64,000 nt of DNA, taken from contig CP039459.1 in assembly GCA_004843165.1 (NCBI GenBank), positions 1,496,001 to 1,560,000 on the forward strand. The letters run 5' to 3'. Below the pieces are notes generated by a model that ran no database searches, had not been told where the DNA came from, and saw only the letters and a program-made list of their open reading frames with translations. Source of the DNA: Acetobacteraceae bacterium. GTDB taxonomy: Bacteria > Pseudomonadota > Alphaproteobacteria > Acetobacterales > Acetobacteraceae. Both the position numbers and the translations under genes were made by a program. This document shows, one piece after another, positions 44,304-53,114 of this stretch (positions are counted from its first letter, which is position 1; the number at the start of each line of letters is the position of its first letter).

Positions 44304-44338
44304 AATGTCAGCGGGGAATTCCTCGCTGGCATTTTTTG
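44304..44338 (+). terminator. Rho-independent terminator after rpsI
   Basis: A stem of about 12 pairs with wobbles (AATGTCAGCGGG against CTCGCTGGCATT) around AATTC, followed by T6. It ends the rplM-rpsI transcript. Confidence 0.85.
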
Positions 44339-44439
44339 TATCTATATTCCTAGCGTTTAAAGGAGAAAAATCTTAAAGTGGGTGAGAGCCATAGAAGTTA
44401 TTTACTTTAAAAATATTTTGTAAAGCGGAGATATTCTTA

Positions 44440-45492
44440 ATGACAACAGAAAAATCGAAAACGCCTGTAAAATTTGGCGCAAGCTTTACACCCCATATGG
44501 TTTGCTCACGTTATGAGGAGGGGAAAGGCTGGACATCACCTGAGATCACCGATGCAAAAACTTTTTCTCTCATGCCGGCAGCGGCTGTTTTCCATTATGG
44601 CCAGGCAATCTTTGAGGGATTGAAGGCCAGACGTAATCCTCAGGGAGAGGTCACATTATTCAGAGCGGAGCAGAATGCTGCCCGCCTGCGTAAATCTGCA
44701 CGTCGTTTGGTTATGCCTGAAATTTCCGATGAAATGTTTTTGAATGCATTGCGTCTCCTTCTTGAAAAAGACGGTCATCTAACCCCAGAAGCTTCTGGTA
44801 GCGGTCTTTATCTTCGTCCTTATATGTTTGCCGAAGAGGCTTTTCTAGGGGTTCGGCCTGCCGATAGCTATATTTTCGCAATTATTGCCTCTCCGATGGC
44901 GGCTTATTTTTCGGATGATAATGGTTTTTTAAAATTATGGATTGCAGATTCTGCACGTGCAGCGCCCGGTGGAACAGGGGATGTGAAGGCCGCAGGCAAC
45001 TACGCCTCTAGTTTCACAGCACAGTTGGAAGCTAAAAAGCATCATTGCCATCAATCTCTTTTTCTTGATGCCAAAGAAAAGAAATATATTGAAGAGGCCG
45101 GAGCGATGAATGTGATGTTTGTCAAAAAAGACGGTTCTATTGTGACACCGCCTTTAAATGGTTCTATTCTGCCGGGGATTACACGGGATAGCATTTTGAC
45201 GCTTGGCCGTGACCTTGGATTTGAGATGAAAGAAGAGCCGCTTGCGATTGATGATGTTTTTGCGGCTGGGCATAGCGGTGAAATTGTAGAGGCCTTTTCC
45301 TCTGGGACGGCCGTTGGCATTCTTCCAATTGGCGAACTTGTCCGAAAGGGAGCAGATGGTCAGATTGAAACGGTTCATTTTAAAGGCGCAGATCAGTCTT
45401 TTCCGGTTGCAACCCGTCTAAGTAAGGCTTTGCTAGATCTTCAGGAAGGAAAAGCCGAAGATAAGCATGGATGGGTAAAAACCTATGTTTAA
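44440..45492 (+). CDS. ilvE: Branched-chain amino acid aminotransferase
   Basis: PLP enzyme of fold type IV that interconverts Leu, Ile and Val with their keto acids. Of 350 residues, the motifs are FHYGQAIFEGLKA, LYLRPYMFA, GDVKAAGNYASS with the PLP-binding Lys183, EEAGAMNVMFV, NGSILPGITRDSIL and EAFSSGTAVGILPI. This long form is the type common in alphaproteobacteria. It follows the rpsI terminator by about 100 bases and is probably a separate unit. Confidence 0.95.
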   Translation: MTTEKSKTPVKFGASFTPHMVCSRYEEGKGWTSPEITDAKTFSLMPAAAVFHYGQAIFEGLKARRNPQGEVTLFRAEQNAARLRKSARRLVMPEISDEMFLNALRLLLEKDGHLTPEASGSGLYLRPYMFAEEAFLGVRPADSYIFAIIASPMAAYFSDDNGFLKLWIADSARAAPGGTGDVKAAGNYASSFTAQLEAKKHHCHQSLFLDAKEKKYIEEAGAMNVMFVKKDGSIVTPPLNGSILPGITRDSILTLGRDLGFEMKEEPLAIDDVFAAGHSGEIVEAFSSGTAVGILPIGELVRKGADGQIETVHFKGADQSFPVATRLSKALLDLQEGKAEDKHGWVKTYV

Positions 45493-45543
45493 AAGCATCT
45501 TTAGAATTATGGGAAAATAACATTTAAGATAGGATTTAAGCAG

Positions 45544-46746
45544 ATGTGTGCAGCAATAACCGTTAAAGAAGCAGATCAAATTGTTTTAGAAAATGCAGGT
45601 GATTTTGGCATAGAAAAACTTTCTTTAGCTCAAGCGGCAGGGTGGATTTTGGCAGAGGATATTTCCGCGGAACGTAATCAGCCGCCTTTTGACCGTGTGA
45701 TGATGGACGGTATTGCCTGCCGTGCCGCAGATGATTTTCCCTTAAAATGTCTTGGACGCCATCAGGCCGGTGGAAAAATACCAACTTTACCTGAGGGAAA
45801 TGTGTGCTGGGAAGTGATGACAGGTGCCGCTTTGCCGCATGGTGCAGATTGTGTGATTCCTGTTGAGGCTTTGGTGCGCAAAGAAGTTGAAGTCTCCTTA
45901 AAGTCGGGAGATGGCGGGGCACGTGTTGCAGGTCGCTTTATCCATCCAGAAGGATCAGATGCAAAAAAAGGGGATTTGCTTCTGGATTCAGGCATCGTCA
46001 TTGATGGGCCTATCATGGCCCTTTTAGCCGCAAATGGTTATTCGGAAGTAAGTGTTTATCGTCTGCCTAAAATCGCGCTCTTAGCAACGGGTGATGAGCT
46101 TGTCGATGTGGATGCGGAGGTTGGTGAGGGGCAAGTTCGCCGTTCCAATGATTCAATGATGCGGGGGGTCTTGGCAGAAGGGGGATTTGTGCCTTCTTAT
46201 GTCTCACATATTCCGGATGATTTTGAAACACTCGTTACGATGCTTCAAAAGGTTCTTAAAGAATCAGATGTTGTGATTTTAAGCGGGGGCGTTTCTATGG
46301 GCGCTTTCGATTATGTGCCTTCCGCACTTCAAAAAGTGGGGGCAAAAAAACTTATTCATCGTATTACGCAACGTCCTGGAGCTCCAATGTGGTTTGGGAT
46401 TGGACCTGAAGGGCAACGTATTTTTGGTCTGCCCGGAAATCCTGTTTCAGCGATGGCTTGTGGTGCAAGATATGTTTTGCCTTTATTGAAAAAGGCAATG
46501 CATAATCGTTTCTCCAAACTTCCTTCTGAAGCGGTTTTGACAGAAACGGTTCAGTCTATGGATAAGCGAACTTTCTTCTTGCCTGTTCGTTTGGAATGGA
46601 AAGCAGGTAAAGCCATTTTGATTCCCCATAAGGTTCCAACTTCCGGTGATTTTATGCATCTTGGTGAAACAGCAGGTATTGCAGAAATTCCTGCTGGAGA
46701 AGGGGAAGTTCAAGCAGGTTCTTTGGTGGCATTCCACCCTTGGTAA
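45544..46746 (+). CDS. moeA: Molybdopterin molybdotransferase MoeA
   Basis: Inserts molybdate into adenylylated molybdopterin, the last shared step of Moco synthesis. The 400-residue protein has the MoeA layout: QPPFDRVMMDGIACRA near the N-terminus, TGAALPHGADCVIPVE, ALLATGDELV and the catalytic MoCF-type region VILSGGVSMGAFDYV, then GLPGNPVSAMA, and the beta domain to the end. It opens a run of six Moco genes with moaA 76 bases on. Confidence 0.95.
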   Translation: MCAAITVKEADQIVLENAGDFGIEKLSLAQAAGWILAEDISAERNQPPFDRVMMDGIACRAADDFPLKCLGRHQAGGKIPTLPEGNVCWEVMTGAALPHGADCVIPVEALVRKEVEVSLKSGDGGARVAGRFIHPEGSDAKKGDLLLDSGIVIDGPIMALLAANGYSEVSVYRLPKIALLATGDELVDVDAEVGEGQVRRSNDSMMRGVLAEGGFVPSYVSHIPDDFETLVTMLQKVLKESDVVILSGGVSMGAFDYVPSALQKVGAKKLIHRITQRPGAPMWFGIGPEGQRIFGLPGNPVSAMACGARYVLPLLKKAMHNRFSKLPSEAVLTETVQSMDKRTFFLPVRLEWKAGKAILIPHKVPTSGDFMHLGETAGIAEIPAGEGEVQAGSLVAFHPW

Positions 46747-46822
46747 AGTGCCTTTTTTCAAAATTTCAATGAAAATCTGCTGTAGAGATAATATATGCTG
46801 TTATTAAGATTAGAGGCCAGAA

Positions 46823-47887
46823 ATGCCGCCTAAAGATCCGGAAAATATTGTAAGAGATTATTTTAAACGCCCCTTAAGAGATCTTAGAATTTCTGTAATG
46901 GATCGTTGCAATTTGCGCTGTGCCTATTGCATGCCGGAAGAGACGTTTCACGACAATTATCAGTTTCTTTCGCCACAAGAGCGCCTTAGCTTTGATGAGA
47001 TCGAAGAAATTACAAAAATTGCCGCTTCTATGGGCGTTGTAAAGCTTCGTCTAACAGGGGGAGAGCCTTTGTTACGCAAGGGCTTAAATACGCTTATTGA
47101 GCGTCTTGTTAAGATTGAGGGGATTGAAGATATCGCCTTAACAACTAACGGGATTTTGCTTCAAAGATATGCGCAAGAGCTTAAGGATGCCGGTTTGAAT
47201 CGGGTTTCTGTGAGTTTAGATGCAATGAGTCAAAGCTCCTTTGAGGGGATGTCAGGCGGACGAGGAAAACTTTCTCAAGTTTTGGAAGGGATTGAGGCCG
47301 CACAAAAAGCTAATTTTCCTGGCGGTATTAAAGTCAATGCGGTGATCCAAAAAGGCGTCAATGATGACCAAATCATTCCGCTTGCGGCTTATTTCAGAGA
47401 GACAAATATCATTCTACGATTTATCGAATATATGGATGTTGGTACACGCAATAGCTGGAGTATGCCCAGGGTGATGTCCTCCGATGATATTCGTGGCCTT
47501 CTCGAAGAAAGATGGGCGCTCGAACCTTTGGGTGAGCTTTATAAAGGAGAAGTCGCAGACCGTTACCGTTACAAAGATGGTAAGGGCGAGGTTGGTTTTA
47601 TTTCCTCTGTCAGTACCCCTTTTTGTGGTGATTGTTCCAGGGTTCGACTTTCTTCCGAGGGAAAAATCTATACATGTCTGTTTGCAGATTCTGGTTTTGA
47701 CTTGCGTCCGTTTCTAAAAGAAAAAAATACAGAAAAGTTAAAAGCATTTTTTGAGAATGTCTGGCACGAGCGTAAAGACCGCTACAGTTTGGATCGTAAA
47801 TCCCTTCTCAAAGAGGACGGAAAAACACACCGGAAGAGCGCCATTGATGGCGGACGCCGAATTGAAATGAATTATATTGGTGGATAG
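46823..47887 (+). CDS. moaA: GTP 3',8-cyclase MoaA
   Basis: Radical SAM enzyme starting Moco synthesis from GTP. The N-terminal SAM cluster motif is CNLRCAYC (Cys29, 33, 36), with LTGGEPLLRKGL next. The C-terminal cluster region FCGDCSRVRLSSEGKIYTCLF has the three further Cys. The usual GG C-terminus is present (NYIGG). The stop overlaps the moaC region, and both are expressed as a unit. Length 354 is typical for MoaA with a C-terminal extension. Confidence 0.96.
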   Translation: MPPKDPENIVRDYFKRPLRDLRISVMDRCNLRCAYCMPEETFHDNYQFLSPQERLSFDEIEEITKIAASMGVVKLRLTGGEPLLRKGLNTLIERLVKIEGIEDIALTTNGILLQRYAQELKDAGLNRVSVSLDAMSQSSFEGMSGGRGKLSQVLEGIEAAQKANFPGGIKVNAVIQKGVNDDQIIPLAAYFRETNIILRFIEYMDVGTRNSWSMPRVMSSDDIRGLLEERWALEPLGELYKGEVADRYRYKDGKGEVGFISSVSTPFCGDCSRVRLSSEGKIYTCLFADSGFDLRPFLKEKNTEKLKAFFENVWHERKDRYSLDRKSLLKEDGKTHRKSAIDGGRRIEMNYIGG

Positions 47888-47889
47888 TG

Positions 47890-48399
47890 ATGACAGAAAA
47901 TAAAACTTCAGGTCTTTTAGCAGATAAATTAAGCCATGTTGACGAGCAGGATGGTGCGCCAAAAATGGTCAATGTCGGCAATAAACAGATTACCTCACGT
48001 GAGGCAACGGCGCAGGCACGTCTGCTTTTCCCAAAAGAGGTGGCGGAAAAACTTCGGGCAACAGATTATGTCACGCCCAAAGGTGCTGTTTTTACCGTCT
48101 CACGTATTGCCGCTGTCATGGGGGTAAAACAAACATCAAATCTTATTCCTTTATGCCATCCCCTGCCTTTAAATGGCTGTGATATTGAAATCTATATGGA
48201 AGGGGATGAGGCAGTTATCGAAGTGACCGCCTCTTGTTCAGGGCGTACAGGGGTTGAAATGGAAGCGTTGACAGGTGCATCCATTGCCGCATTAACCATT
48301 TATGATATGTGCAAGGCGCTTAGCCATGACATGATTATCAAAGAGATTAAATTGATTGCCAAAAGTGGTGGCAAACGGGATTTTAATCGTCATCAATAA
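47890..48399 (+). CDS. moaC: Cyclic pyranopterin monophosphate synthase MoaC
   Basis: Makes cyclic pyranopterin monophosphate from the MoaA product. Of 169 residues, the core shows KMVNVGNKQITSREATAQA, SNLIPLCHPLPLNG and GRTGVEMEALTGASIAALTIYDMCKAL. ATG 47890 directly follows a GTG at 47887; I take the ATG. It lies two bases after the moaA stop, so the genes are coupled. Confidence 0.96.
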   Translation: MTENKTSGLLADKLSHVDEQDGAPKMVNVGNKQITSREATAQARLLFPKEVAEKLRATDYVTPKGAVFTVSRIAAVMGVKQTSNLIPLCHPLPLNGCDIEIYMEGDEAVIEVTASCSGRTGVEMEALTGASIAALTIYDMCKALSHDMIIKEIKLIAKSGGKRDFNRHQ

Positions 48400-48409
48400 G
48401 AAGGCAATC

Positions 48410-49027
48410 ATGTCTAATATTTTTTCAAATGAAAAGCTTTTCGGTCTCCTTTTATCCGGTGGAAAAAGCCAGCGTATGGGAAAAGATAAAGCAGCGCTTT
48501 GTTATGAAGGTCGTCCGCAACTTGTACGGGCGATGACATTCTTGTCAGAATTTACAGACCAGCAATTTCTTTCATTAAGAAAAGATCAGCAGTCAGATCC
48601 TTTGCGTCAGGCTTATAAGCCTATTTTTGATATTGAAGGGGTTAATGGGCCAAATTCCGGTCTTTTAGCGGCGCATCGTGCGTATCCAGAAGTCGCATGG
48701 CTTGTCTTGGCATGTGATTTGCCGTTTGCAGATGCTAATGCTTTGGCTCCCTTGGTGAAGGCAAGAGCAGAATGGCAGGGGGAAATCGCTGATAAACCTG
48801 TTGTTTTTTCATGGAAAAGCCCTTTTAACGGCAAAGCAGAGCCTCTTTGTGCCATTTGGGAGCCAGCAGCTTTAAAATCTCTTGAAAAAGTCGTTCAGGA
48901 AGGGGCGCATTGCCCAAGACAGGCTTTCAAAGGATTAACAGAATTTCTTTTAACGCCAGAGGGAAGCATTCTAGAAAATGTGAATACGCCTGATGAATGG
49001 CAAAAAATACAGGAAGGAGAAGCATAA
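48410..49027 (+). CDS. mobA: Molybdenum cofactor guanylyltransferase MobA
   Basis: Attaches GMP to Mo-molybdopterin to make the bis-MGD cofactor. The 205-residue protein begins with the nucleotide-binding signature LLSGGKSQRMGKDKAAL, followed by GPNSGLLAAH and LACDLPFADA. ATG 48410 has AAGAAGG upstream. A longer reading would overlap moaC by 44 bases and is less likely. A neighbour role in Moco synthesis is fully consistent. Confidence 0.9.
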   Translation: MSNIFSNEKLFGLLLSGGKSQRMGKDKAALCYEGRPQLVRAMTFLSEFTDQQFLSLRKDQQSDPLRQAYKPIFDIEGVNGPNSGLLAAHRAYPEVAWLVLACDLPFADANALAPLVKARAEWQGEIADKPVVFSWKSPFNGKAEPLCAIWEPAALKSLEKVVQEGAHCPRQAFKGLTEFLLTPEGSILENVNTPDEWQKIQEGEA

Positions 49028-49267
49028 ATGAAGGTGCGTGTTGAATATTTTGCACATCTTAAAGAGCTTGCCGCAAAAACAGGTGAAACTGTTGAAATGC
49101 CGGAAGCTGGCCTAATGGCGCTCTATGAAGCATTGAAAGAAAAATATCATTTTCCAATGCCCTCTTCAGATATCCGTGTCGCTGTGAATGATGAATTTGT
49201 GGCGTGGGATCATCAGATTCAGGAAAATGACACGATCGTTTTTATTCCGCCTGTTACCGGTGGTTAA
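49028..49267 (+). CDS. moaD: Molybdopterin synthase sulfur carrier subunit MoaD
   Basis: Ubiquitin-like sulfur carrier of 79 residues. The N-terminus (MKVRVEYFAHLKELA) and the conserved C-terminal Gly-Gly (IPPVTGG), which is thiocarboxylated in the active form, are clear. Its ATG comes directly after the mobA stop. Partner of MoaE. Confidence 0.95.
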   Translation: MKVRVEYFAHLKELAAKTGETVEMPEAGLMALYEALKEKYHFPMPSSDIRVAVNDEFVAWDHQIQENDTIVFIPPVTGG

Positions 49268-49314
49268 GAGATCGTTCATTTGAAAAATATTTATATCATT
49301 TAAGGAGATTAAAG

Positions 49315-49809
49315 ATGAAGGAAGAAGGCTTTTTTCTTTCTAACCAGCCAGTTGATGTTGAAAAATGGGCAAAAGCCCTTCAAAAGCCGGAGGCCGGTGG
49401 CTACTGCGCTTTTGAAGGATGGGTAAGAAATCATAATGAAGGCCAGAAAGTTTCAGGTCTAGAATATGAAATCTATGAAGCCCTTGCGCAAAAAGAGGGA
49501 GAAAAGATTATTGCAGAGGCGCTGGAGAAATTTGATATTGCCGGTGTTTCTGCTTTCCATCGCTATGGTAATTTAAAAATTGGCGATATGGCTGTTTGGG
49601 TTGGTGCTTCAGCGGCACATCGTGATGATGCTTTTAAAGCCTGCCGTTATGTGATTGATGCGATTAAATTCCGTGTTCCCGTCTGGAAAAAAGAACATTA
49701 TCAGACAGGTGAAGCTAAATGGGTGGCTTGCCATCAATGCGCCGCAGCGGGAAGCGATGCCGACCACGCCCATCATCATGGCGCAGGTTGCAACCACGAA
49801 CATAAATAA
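49315..49809 (+). CDS. moaE: Molybdopterin synthase catalytic subunit MoaE, with His-rich tail
   Basis: Adds the two dithiolene sulfurs to precursor Z with MoaD. The 164-residue protein shows the MoaE core GGYCAFEGWVRNHNEGQKV, LEYEIYEALAQ, HRYGNLKIGD, AAHRDDAFKACRYVIDAIK and VPVWKKEHYQTGE. The tail beyond about residue 140 has Cys-x2-Cys and a His cluster (CHQC, HAHHHGAGCNHEH). It may bind metal ions. Such a tail is not part of the catalytic core, but I do not know how common it is. Confidence 0.94.
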   Translation: MKEEGFFLSNQPVDVEKWAKALQKPEAGGYCAFEGWVRNHNEGQKVSGLEYEIYEALAQKEGEKIIAEALEKFDIAGVSAFHRYGNLKIGDMAVWVGASAAHRDDAFKACRYVIDAIKFRVPVWKKEHYQTGEAKWVACHQCAAAGSDADHAHHHGAGCNHEHK

Positions 49810-49853
49810 TTTTATGCGGGGTGGGGACTTCTCTTGATTTTTTATGGAAAAGA

Positions 49854-49941
49854 TGGTGCGAGCTGGGGGACTTGAACCCCCACGTTCCTATGGAACTCAA
49901 GATTTTAAGTCTTGTGCGTCTACCGGTTCCGCCAAGCTCGC
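49854..49941 (-). tRNA. tRNA-Leu (TAA)
   Basis: Read on the minus strand, GCGAGCT pairs with AGCTCGC in the acceptor. The anticodon stem CAAGA/TCTTG has loop CTTAAAA, giving TAA. A long variable arm marks it as a class II tRNA, GGTTCAA is in the T-loop, and CCA is encoded. Confidence 0.95.
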
Positions 49942-49978
49942 AAAAATCCTGCTGAGTGAATCAGCTTTGATAAGGCTC

Positions 49979-50674
49979 TTATACAGTTCTTTGTAATTTT
50001 ATGCCATGCTTTTTAAGCCATTTTTCACTTTCTTTTCGTCCAATTTTGCCATTCGGACAAAAATTTTCGACTAAAGCCCAGAAATCTGCGGAATGATTGA
50101 AATGCGTTAAATGTGCTAATTCATGAATAATGACATAATCTTGAACGGATTTCGGGGCGAGAATCAGACGCCAGTTCAGCATAATAGCCCCTTGCACATT
50201 ACAACTTCCCCAGCGTGTTTTGGCATCTCGCAAAGTGATTCGGCTGGGAGACGTTCCCATAATTTCACACCAGCGTTGAAAAGAGGCGGGAAGACGTGTT
50301 TTCGCACGTGCTTTTAAAAAGGCTTCGATTCTAAGAGATTCATTTTGGTCATGTTCTCGAATCACCAATCTATCTGGATAAAGTTTTGGAAGAAAAGAGG
50401 GAAGAGCCGGGATTCGAACAATCGGAAAGATCTTCCCTTCAATATAGATTTCATTGCTTTGGACAGCAGGTGGCGGGAGCGCATCTAATTGTGCCGTGAC
50501 CCATTTTTGATGTGCCTTTAGAAAAAGGAGCGCTTTTTCTTTTGGAAAATTTTGGGGGAGAGAAAGGACAACGCCGCCTGTCCGTGGATTGATCCGTAAA
50601 GAAAGCCTACGAGAGCGGGTGGAATATTTCCAATCAATAGGCCAAGGAAAGGCAGTGTAAAAATTTTCTTTCAT
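49979..50674 (-). CDS. YgjP/WLM-like metal-dependent hydrolase (M48-type)
   Basis: A zinc metalloprotease-type protein with HELAHLTHFNH at about residues 184-194 and a C-terminal basic end. The upstream portion has FPWPIDWKYSTRSRRLSLRI, typical of the YgjP family, and RDAKTRWGSCNVQGAIMLNWRLILAP. Role uncertain: members are linked to tRNA or nucleotide metabolism but poorly known. I used ATG 50674, which lies just after the neighbour's stop. ATGs at 50716 and 50728 would overlap that gene by 34-46 bases and add up to 18 residues. Confidence 0.85.
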   Translation of the reverse strand: MKENFYTAFPWPIDWKYSTRSRRLSLRINPRTGGVVLSLPQNFPKEKALLFLKAHQKWVTAQLDALPPPAVQSNEIYIEGKIFPIVRIPALPSFLPKLYPDRLVIREHDQNESLRIEAFLKARAKTRLPASFQRWCEIMGTSPSRITLRDAKTRWGSCNVQGAIMLNWRLILAPKSVQDYVIIHELAHLTHFNHSADFWALVENFCPNGKIGRKESEKWLKKHGIKLQRTV

Positions 50675-50682
50675 TTTTACTT

Positions 50683-51147
50683 TTAATTGTTCTTTGGACG
50701 ATACGGGCGTGGCCATTCCTCTGGCCATGCAACAACATAATCCTCTAAATCTCCGGCTTCACGCTCACTGATGCAACGACCAGCCACAGAAGCACCAGCC
50801 TGTTTCATTGTTTCTATCTTGCCGGATTTTAGGGGGTGCCAGCTTGGCAGGTCTTTCCCTTCGGCAACAAGGCGGTAAGCACAGCTTGGGGGGAGCCATG
50901 TAATGGTTCTTACCAAATCAGGGGTAAGGGAGATGCAGTCAGGCACAAGTTGAAAACGGCTCGTATAGTTTTTGCAGATCCCTGTTTGGCAGTCGAGGCC
51001 ACGGCAAGCAACTTTTGTCCAGGCGATTTCGCCGGTATTTTCATCAAGAAGTTTGTTAAGGCAGCAGCGCCCACAATGGTCACACAGACTTTCCCATTCT
51101 TCGTGTGAGAGGGATTCAAGGGGCTTGTTTTTCCAAAATTCAGACAC
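50683..51147 (-). CDS. YcgN/UPF0260-type cysteine-cluster protein
   Basis: A 154-residue protein with many Cys arranged as in the YcgN family: LCDHCGRCCLNKL, ACRGLDCQTGICKNY, and PPSCAYRLV. The Cys pattern implies iron or zinc binding. Function is not established; it is conserved through proteobacteria. It lies just upstream of the YgjP-type gene with a small gap or overlap, and divergent from the next gene. Confidence 0.9.
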   Translation of the reverse strand: MSEFWKNKPLESLSHEEWESLCDHCGRCCLNKLLDENTGEIAWTKVACRGLDCQTGICKNYTSRFQLVPDCISLTPDLVRTITWLPPSCAYRLVAEGKDLPSWHPLKSGKIETMKQAGASVAGRCISEREAGDLEDYVVAWPEEWPRPYRPKNN

Positions 51148-51330
51148 GTTTAGACTTTCGGTCTTAATAAAATTTGAAGGTGAGAGAGGTAAATCTCGGA
51201 TTATATCTATGACTTGAAGAGTTCCCTTGATAATAAGAGAAGTGTGTTAAGTATATAATGAAAATGACCTCAAAAAAAAGAAAGCCATGATGAGGGCGGT
51301 GAGGAACATATTTTGAAAGAGGGATAAGAA

Positions 51331-51873
51331 ATGAATGGTCCGATCAATTTAGTCATGGAACTTTTTCGTCTTCAGGGGGAGATTCTTGCACTTGCTGTGA
51401 GACGATATGGCCATAGAATGCTGTGGGTAGGGGCTATGCTTTGCGCACTTCTTTTTATGGTTTTCTCTTTCCATGCCTTGTTTTGGGCTACTTTTTTATT
51501 TTTTATGCCGGGGCATTTTATTTTGGCCTCTTTGGCGATGTTGTTCATGGATTTCGTCAGCTTTTGTGTTTGTATCTTTTTTGCAACACGTACGAGGAAA
51601 CAAAGTAGTGAACAGAGAGAAGTTTATCTGGAACGTGAGGATAAAATAGAAGAGCTTCGTAGTGAGCTGTCTGTTTCAACCATATTGACCTTCTTAAATT
51701 CTCCCCTTGGAAAAACATCCGTCATCTGGGTACTGAGCTGGCTGACAAGTCCATTTTTTAGAAACAAAAAGAATACAAGAAAAGAAGATTTAAGAAGAGA
51801 AAGAGAAGAAAAAAGACAAAAAAGGTTAGATTTTAGCAGAGAAGGCCGTGGATGGTTTTGGCGTCTTTTTTAA
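51331..51873 (+). CDS. Membrane protein with basic tail (YqjE/holin-like)
   Basis: A 180-residue protein with two transmembrane segments (about 31-50 and 54-84 region: LWVGAMLCALLFMVFSF and later FILASLAMLFMDFVSF), a charged linker, and a very basic tail (about 145-175, KNTRKEDLRREREEKRQKR). This resembles YqjE-like or phage-holin-superfamily proteins but no specific family is certain. It is separated by 183 bases from the YcgN gene and 75 bases from the efflux genes that follow. Confidence 0.65.
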   Translation: MNGPINLVMELFRLQGEILALAVRRYGHRMLWVGAMLCALLFMVFSFHALFWATFLFFMPGHFILASLAMLFMDFVSFCVCIFFATRTRKQSSEQREVYLEREDKIEELRSELSVSTILTFLNSPLGKTSVIWVLSWLTSPFFRNKKNTRKEDLRREREEKRQKRLDFSREGRGWFWRLF

Positions 51874-51948
51874 AAATTAGACTGTTGATTACGGTGATGA
51901 AGTGCTAGGTCTTTCCAGAGGATATCCTTTGGAAAGAACATCCTTATC

Positions 51949-52143
51949 ATGATGGCTGAATTTAATCTTTTTGGTATTTATATTGCGCCGATTACCGTTT
52001 ACGGCTTAATTGCAGTTTTTTTAACTGTTCTGCTCCGGACTGTTTTATGGCGTATTGGCGTGTTGCAGTGGTTTTGGCATGTGGCGCTCTTTGAGATCGC
52101 CTTATTCTGTTGCATCTTAAGCTTATTGATATTGTATTTATGA
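51949..52143 (+). CDS. DUF1656 small membrane protein (AaeX-like)
   Basis: A 64-residue protein with two transmembrane helices (about 14-30 and 40-64) and the N-terminal EFNLFGIYIAP pattern of DUF1656. In E. coli AaeX is encoded with aaeA and aaeB for aromatic acid efflux. Here it is followed by an HlyD-type gene and an outer-membrane factor, but no FUSC-type AaeB permease is visible in the window. A start at the second ATG (51952) is equally possible. Confidence 0.85.
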   Translation: MMAEFNLFGIYIAPITVYGLIAVFLTVLLRTVLWRIGVLQWFWHVALFEIALFCCILSLLILYL

Positions 52144-52195
52144 CGGACTCTGCTGTAATCGCTCGTATCTTTTTTAATTGTTGTCTTGGGATAAC

Positions 52196-53113
52196 GTGCC
52201 TGTGAGTCGTTTTCGTACAATCATACGCCCCTTATTAACCAGCATGGTGATTATTTTAGCCATTGGGCTGGGATATATCGTTTGGGATGTTTATGTTTTA
52301 AATCCTTGGACACGTGATGGCCGTGTCCGTGTGTATGTTGTTATTAGTGCCCCTGAGGTTGAGGGGACGGTAACGTCTATTCCTGTGGTGGACAATCAGT
52401 TTGTTCATCGTGGTGATCCTATTTATGTTCTTGATAAATTGCGATTTCAGCTTGATGTCCAGCATGCAAAAGCCCGTGTTTCTGGCGCGCAGGATGAGTA
52501 TGAGCTTGCCGTTCGTAATGCGCATCGCCGTTTAGGACTAGGCGGTGCCGTTTCGCGTGAAGAAGAAGAAGATTACGATTCTGAAACGGTTGTGAAACGG
52601 GCTTATCTTAATGAGGCAAAGGCAGAGCTTAATACAGCTTTGGTGAATTTACAGCGTTCAACAGTTTACGCTTCTGTTGATGGCTATATAACGGATTTGA
52701 ATTTACGTGTCGGGGATTATGTTCATATCGGACAGCCTGTCATGTCGGTGATTGATTCAAGCACTTTCTGGATTTATGCCTATATGGAGGAAACAAAAAT
52801 CCATGGGGTGCATATTGGGGATGTCGCACGAATTAAATTGATGGGCTATCGGGAGTTACTGAAAGGGCACGTTGTTAGTATCGGGCGAGGGATTAACGAT
52901 AAAAATGGTGAGTGGGATCGTTTAGGCTTGCCAACTGTAGATCCTATTTTTACATGGGTACGTCTTGCGCAGCGTATTCCTGTTCGTATTGAGTTTGATG
53001 AAATTCCCCCAAATGTTATTTTGGTTTCTGGAATGACAGGCAGTGTGGCCGTTGGACCAAAGCCGCCTGGTGGTCGGGGAGAGCTCATTATGTGGCTGCA
53101 AAATCACCTGTAA
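52196..53113 (+). CDS. HlyD-family periplasmic adaptor (AaeA-like)
   Basis: Membrane fusion protein of an efflux system. It has a single N-terminal helix (about 15-35, SMVIILAIGLGYIVW), a biotinyl-lipoyl half-motif EVEGTVTSIPVVDNQFVHRGD, a coiled-coil hairpin with KARVSGAQDEYELA, then beta-barrel parts with VDGYITDLNLRVGDYV and VIDSSTFWIYAYMEE. No ATG is near the start: GTG 52196 or 52202 or TTG 52178 are possible. I list GTG 52196, where weak GGGA lies upstream. It lies one base from the outer-membrane factor gene. Confidence 0.87.
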   Translation: MPVSRFRTIIRPLLTSMVIILAIGLGYIVWDVYVLNPWTRDGRVRVYVVISAPEVEGTVTSIPVVDNQFVHRGDPIYVLDKLRFQLDVQHAKARVSGAQDEYELAVRNAHRRLGLGGAVSREEEEDYDSETVVKRAYLNEAKAELNTALVNLQRSTVYASVDGYITDLNLRVGDYVHIGQPVMSVIDSSTFWIYAYMEETKIHGVHIGDVARIKLMGYRELLKGHVVSIGRGINDKNGEWDRLGLPTVDPIFTWVRLAQRIPVRIEFDEIPPNVILVSGMTGSVAVGPKPPGGRGELIMWLQNHL

Positions 53114-53114
53114 T

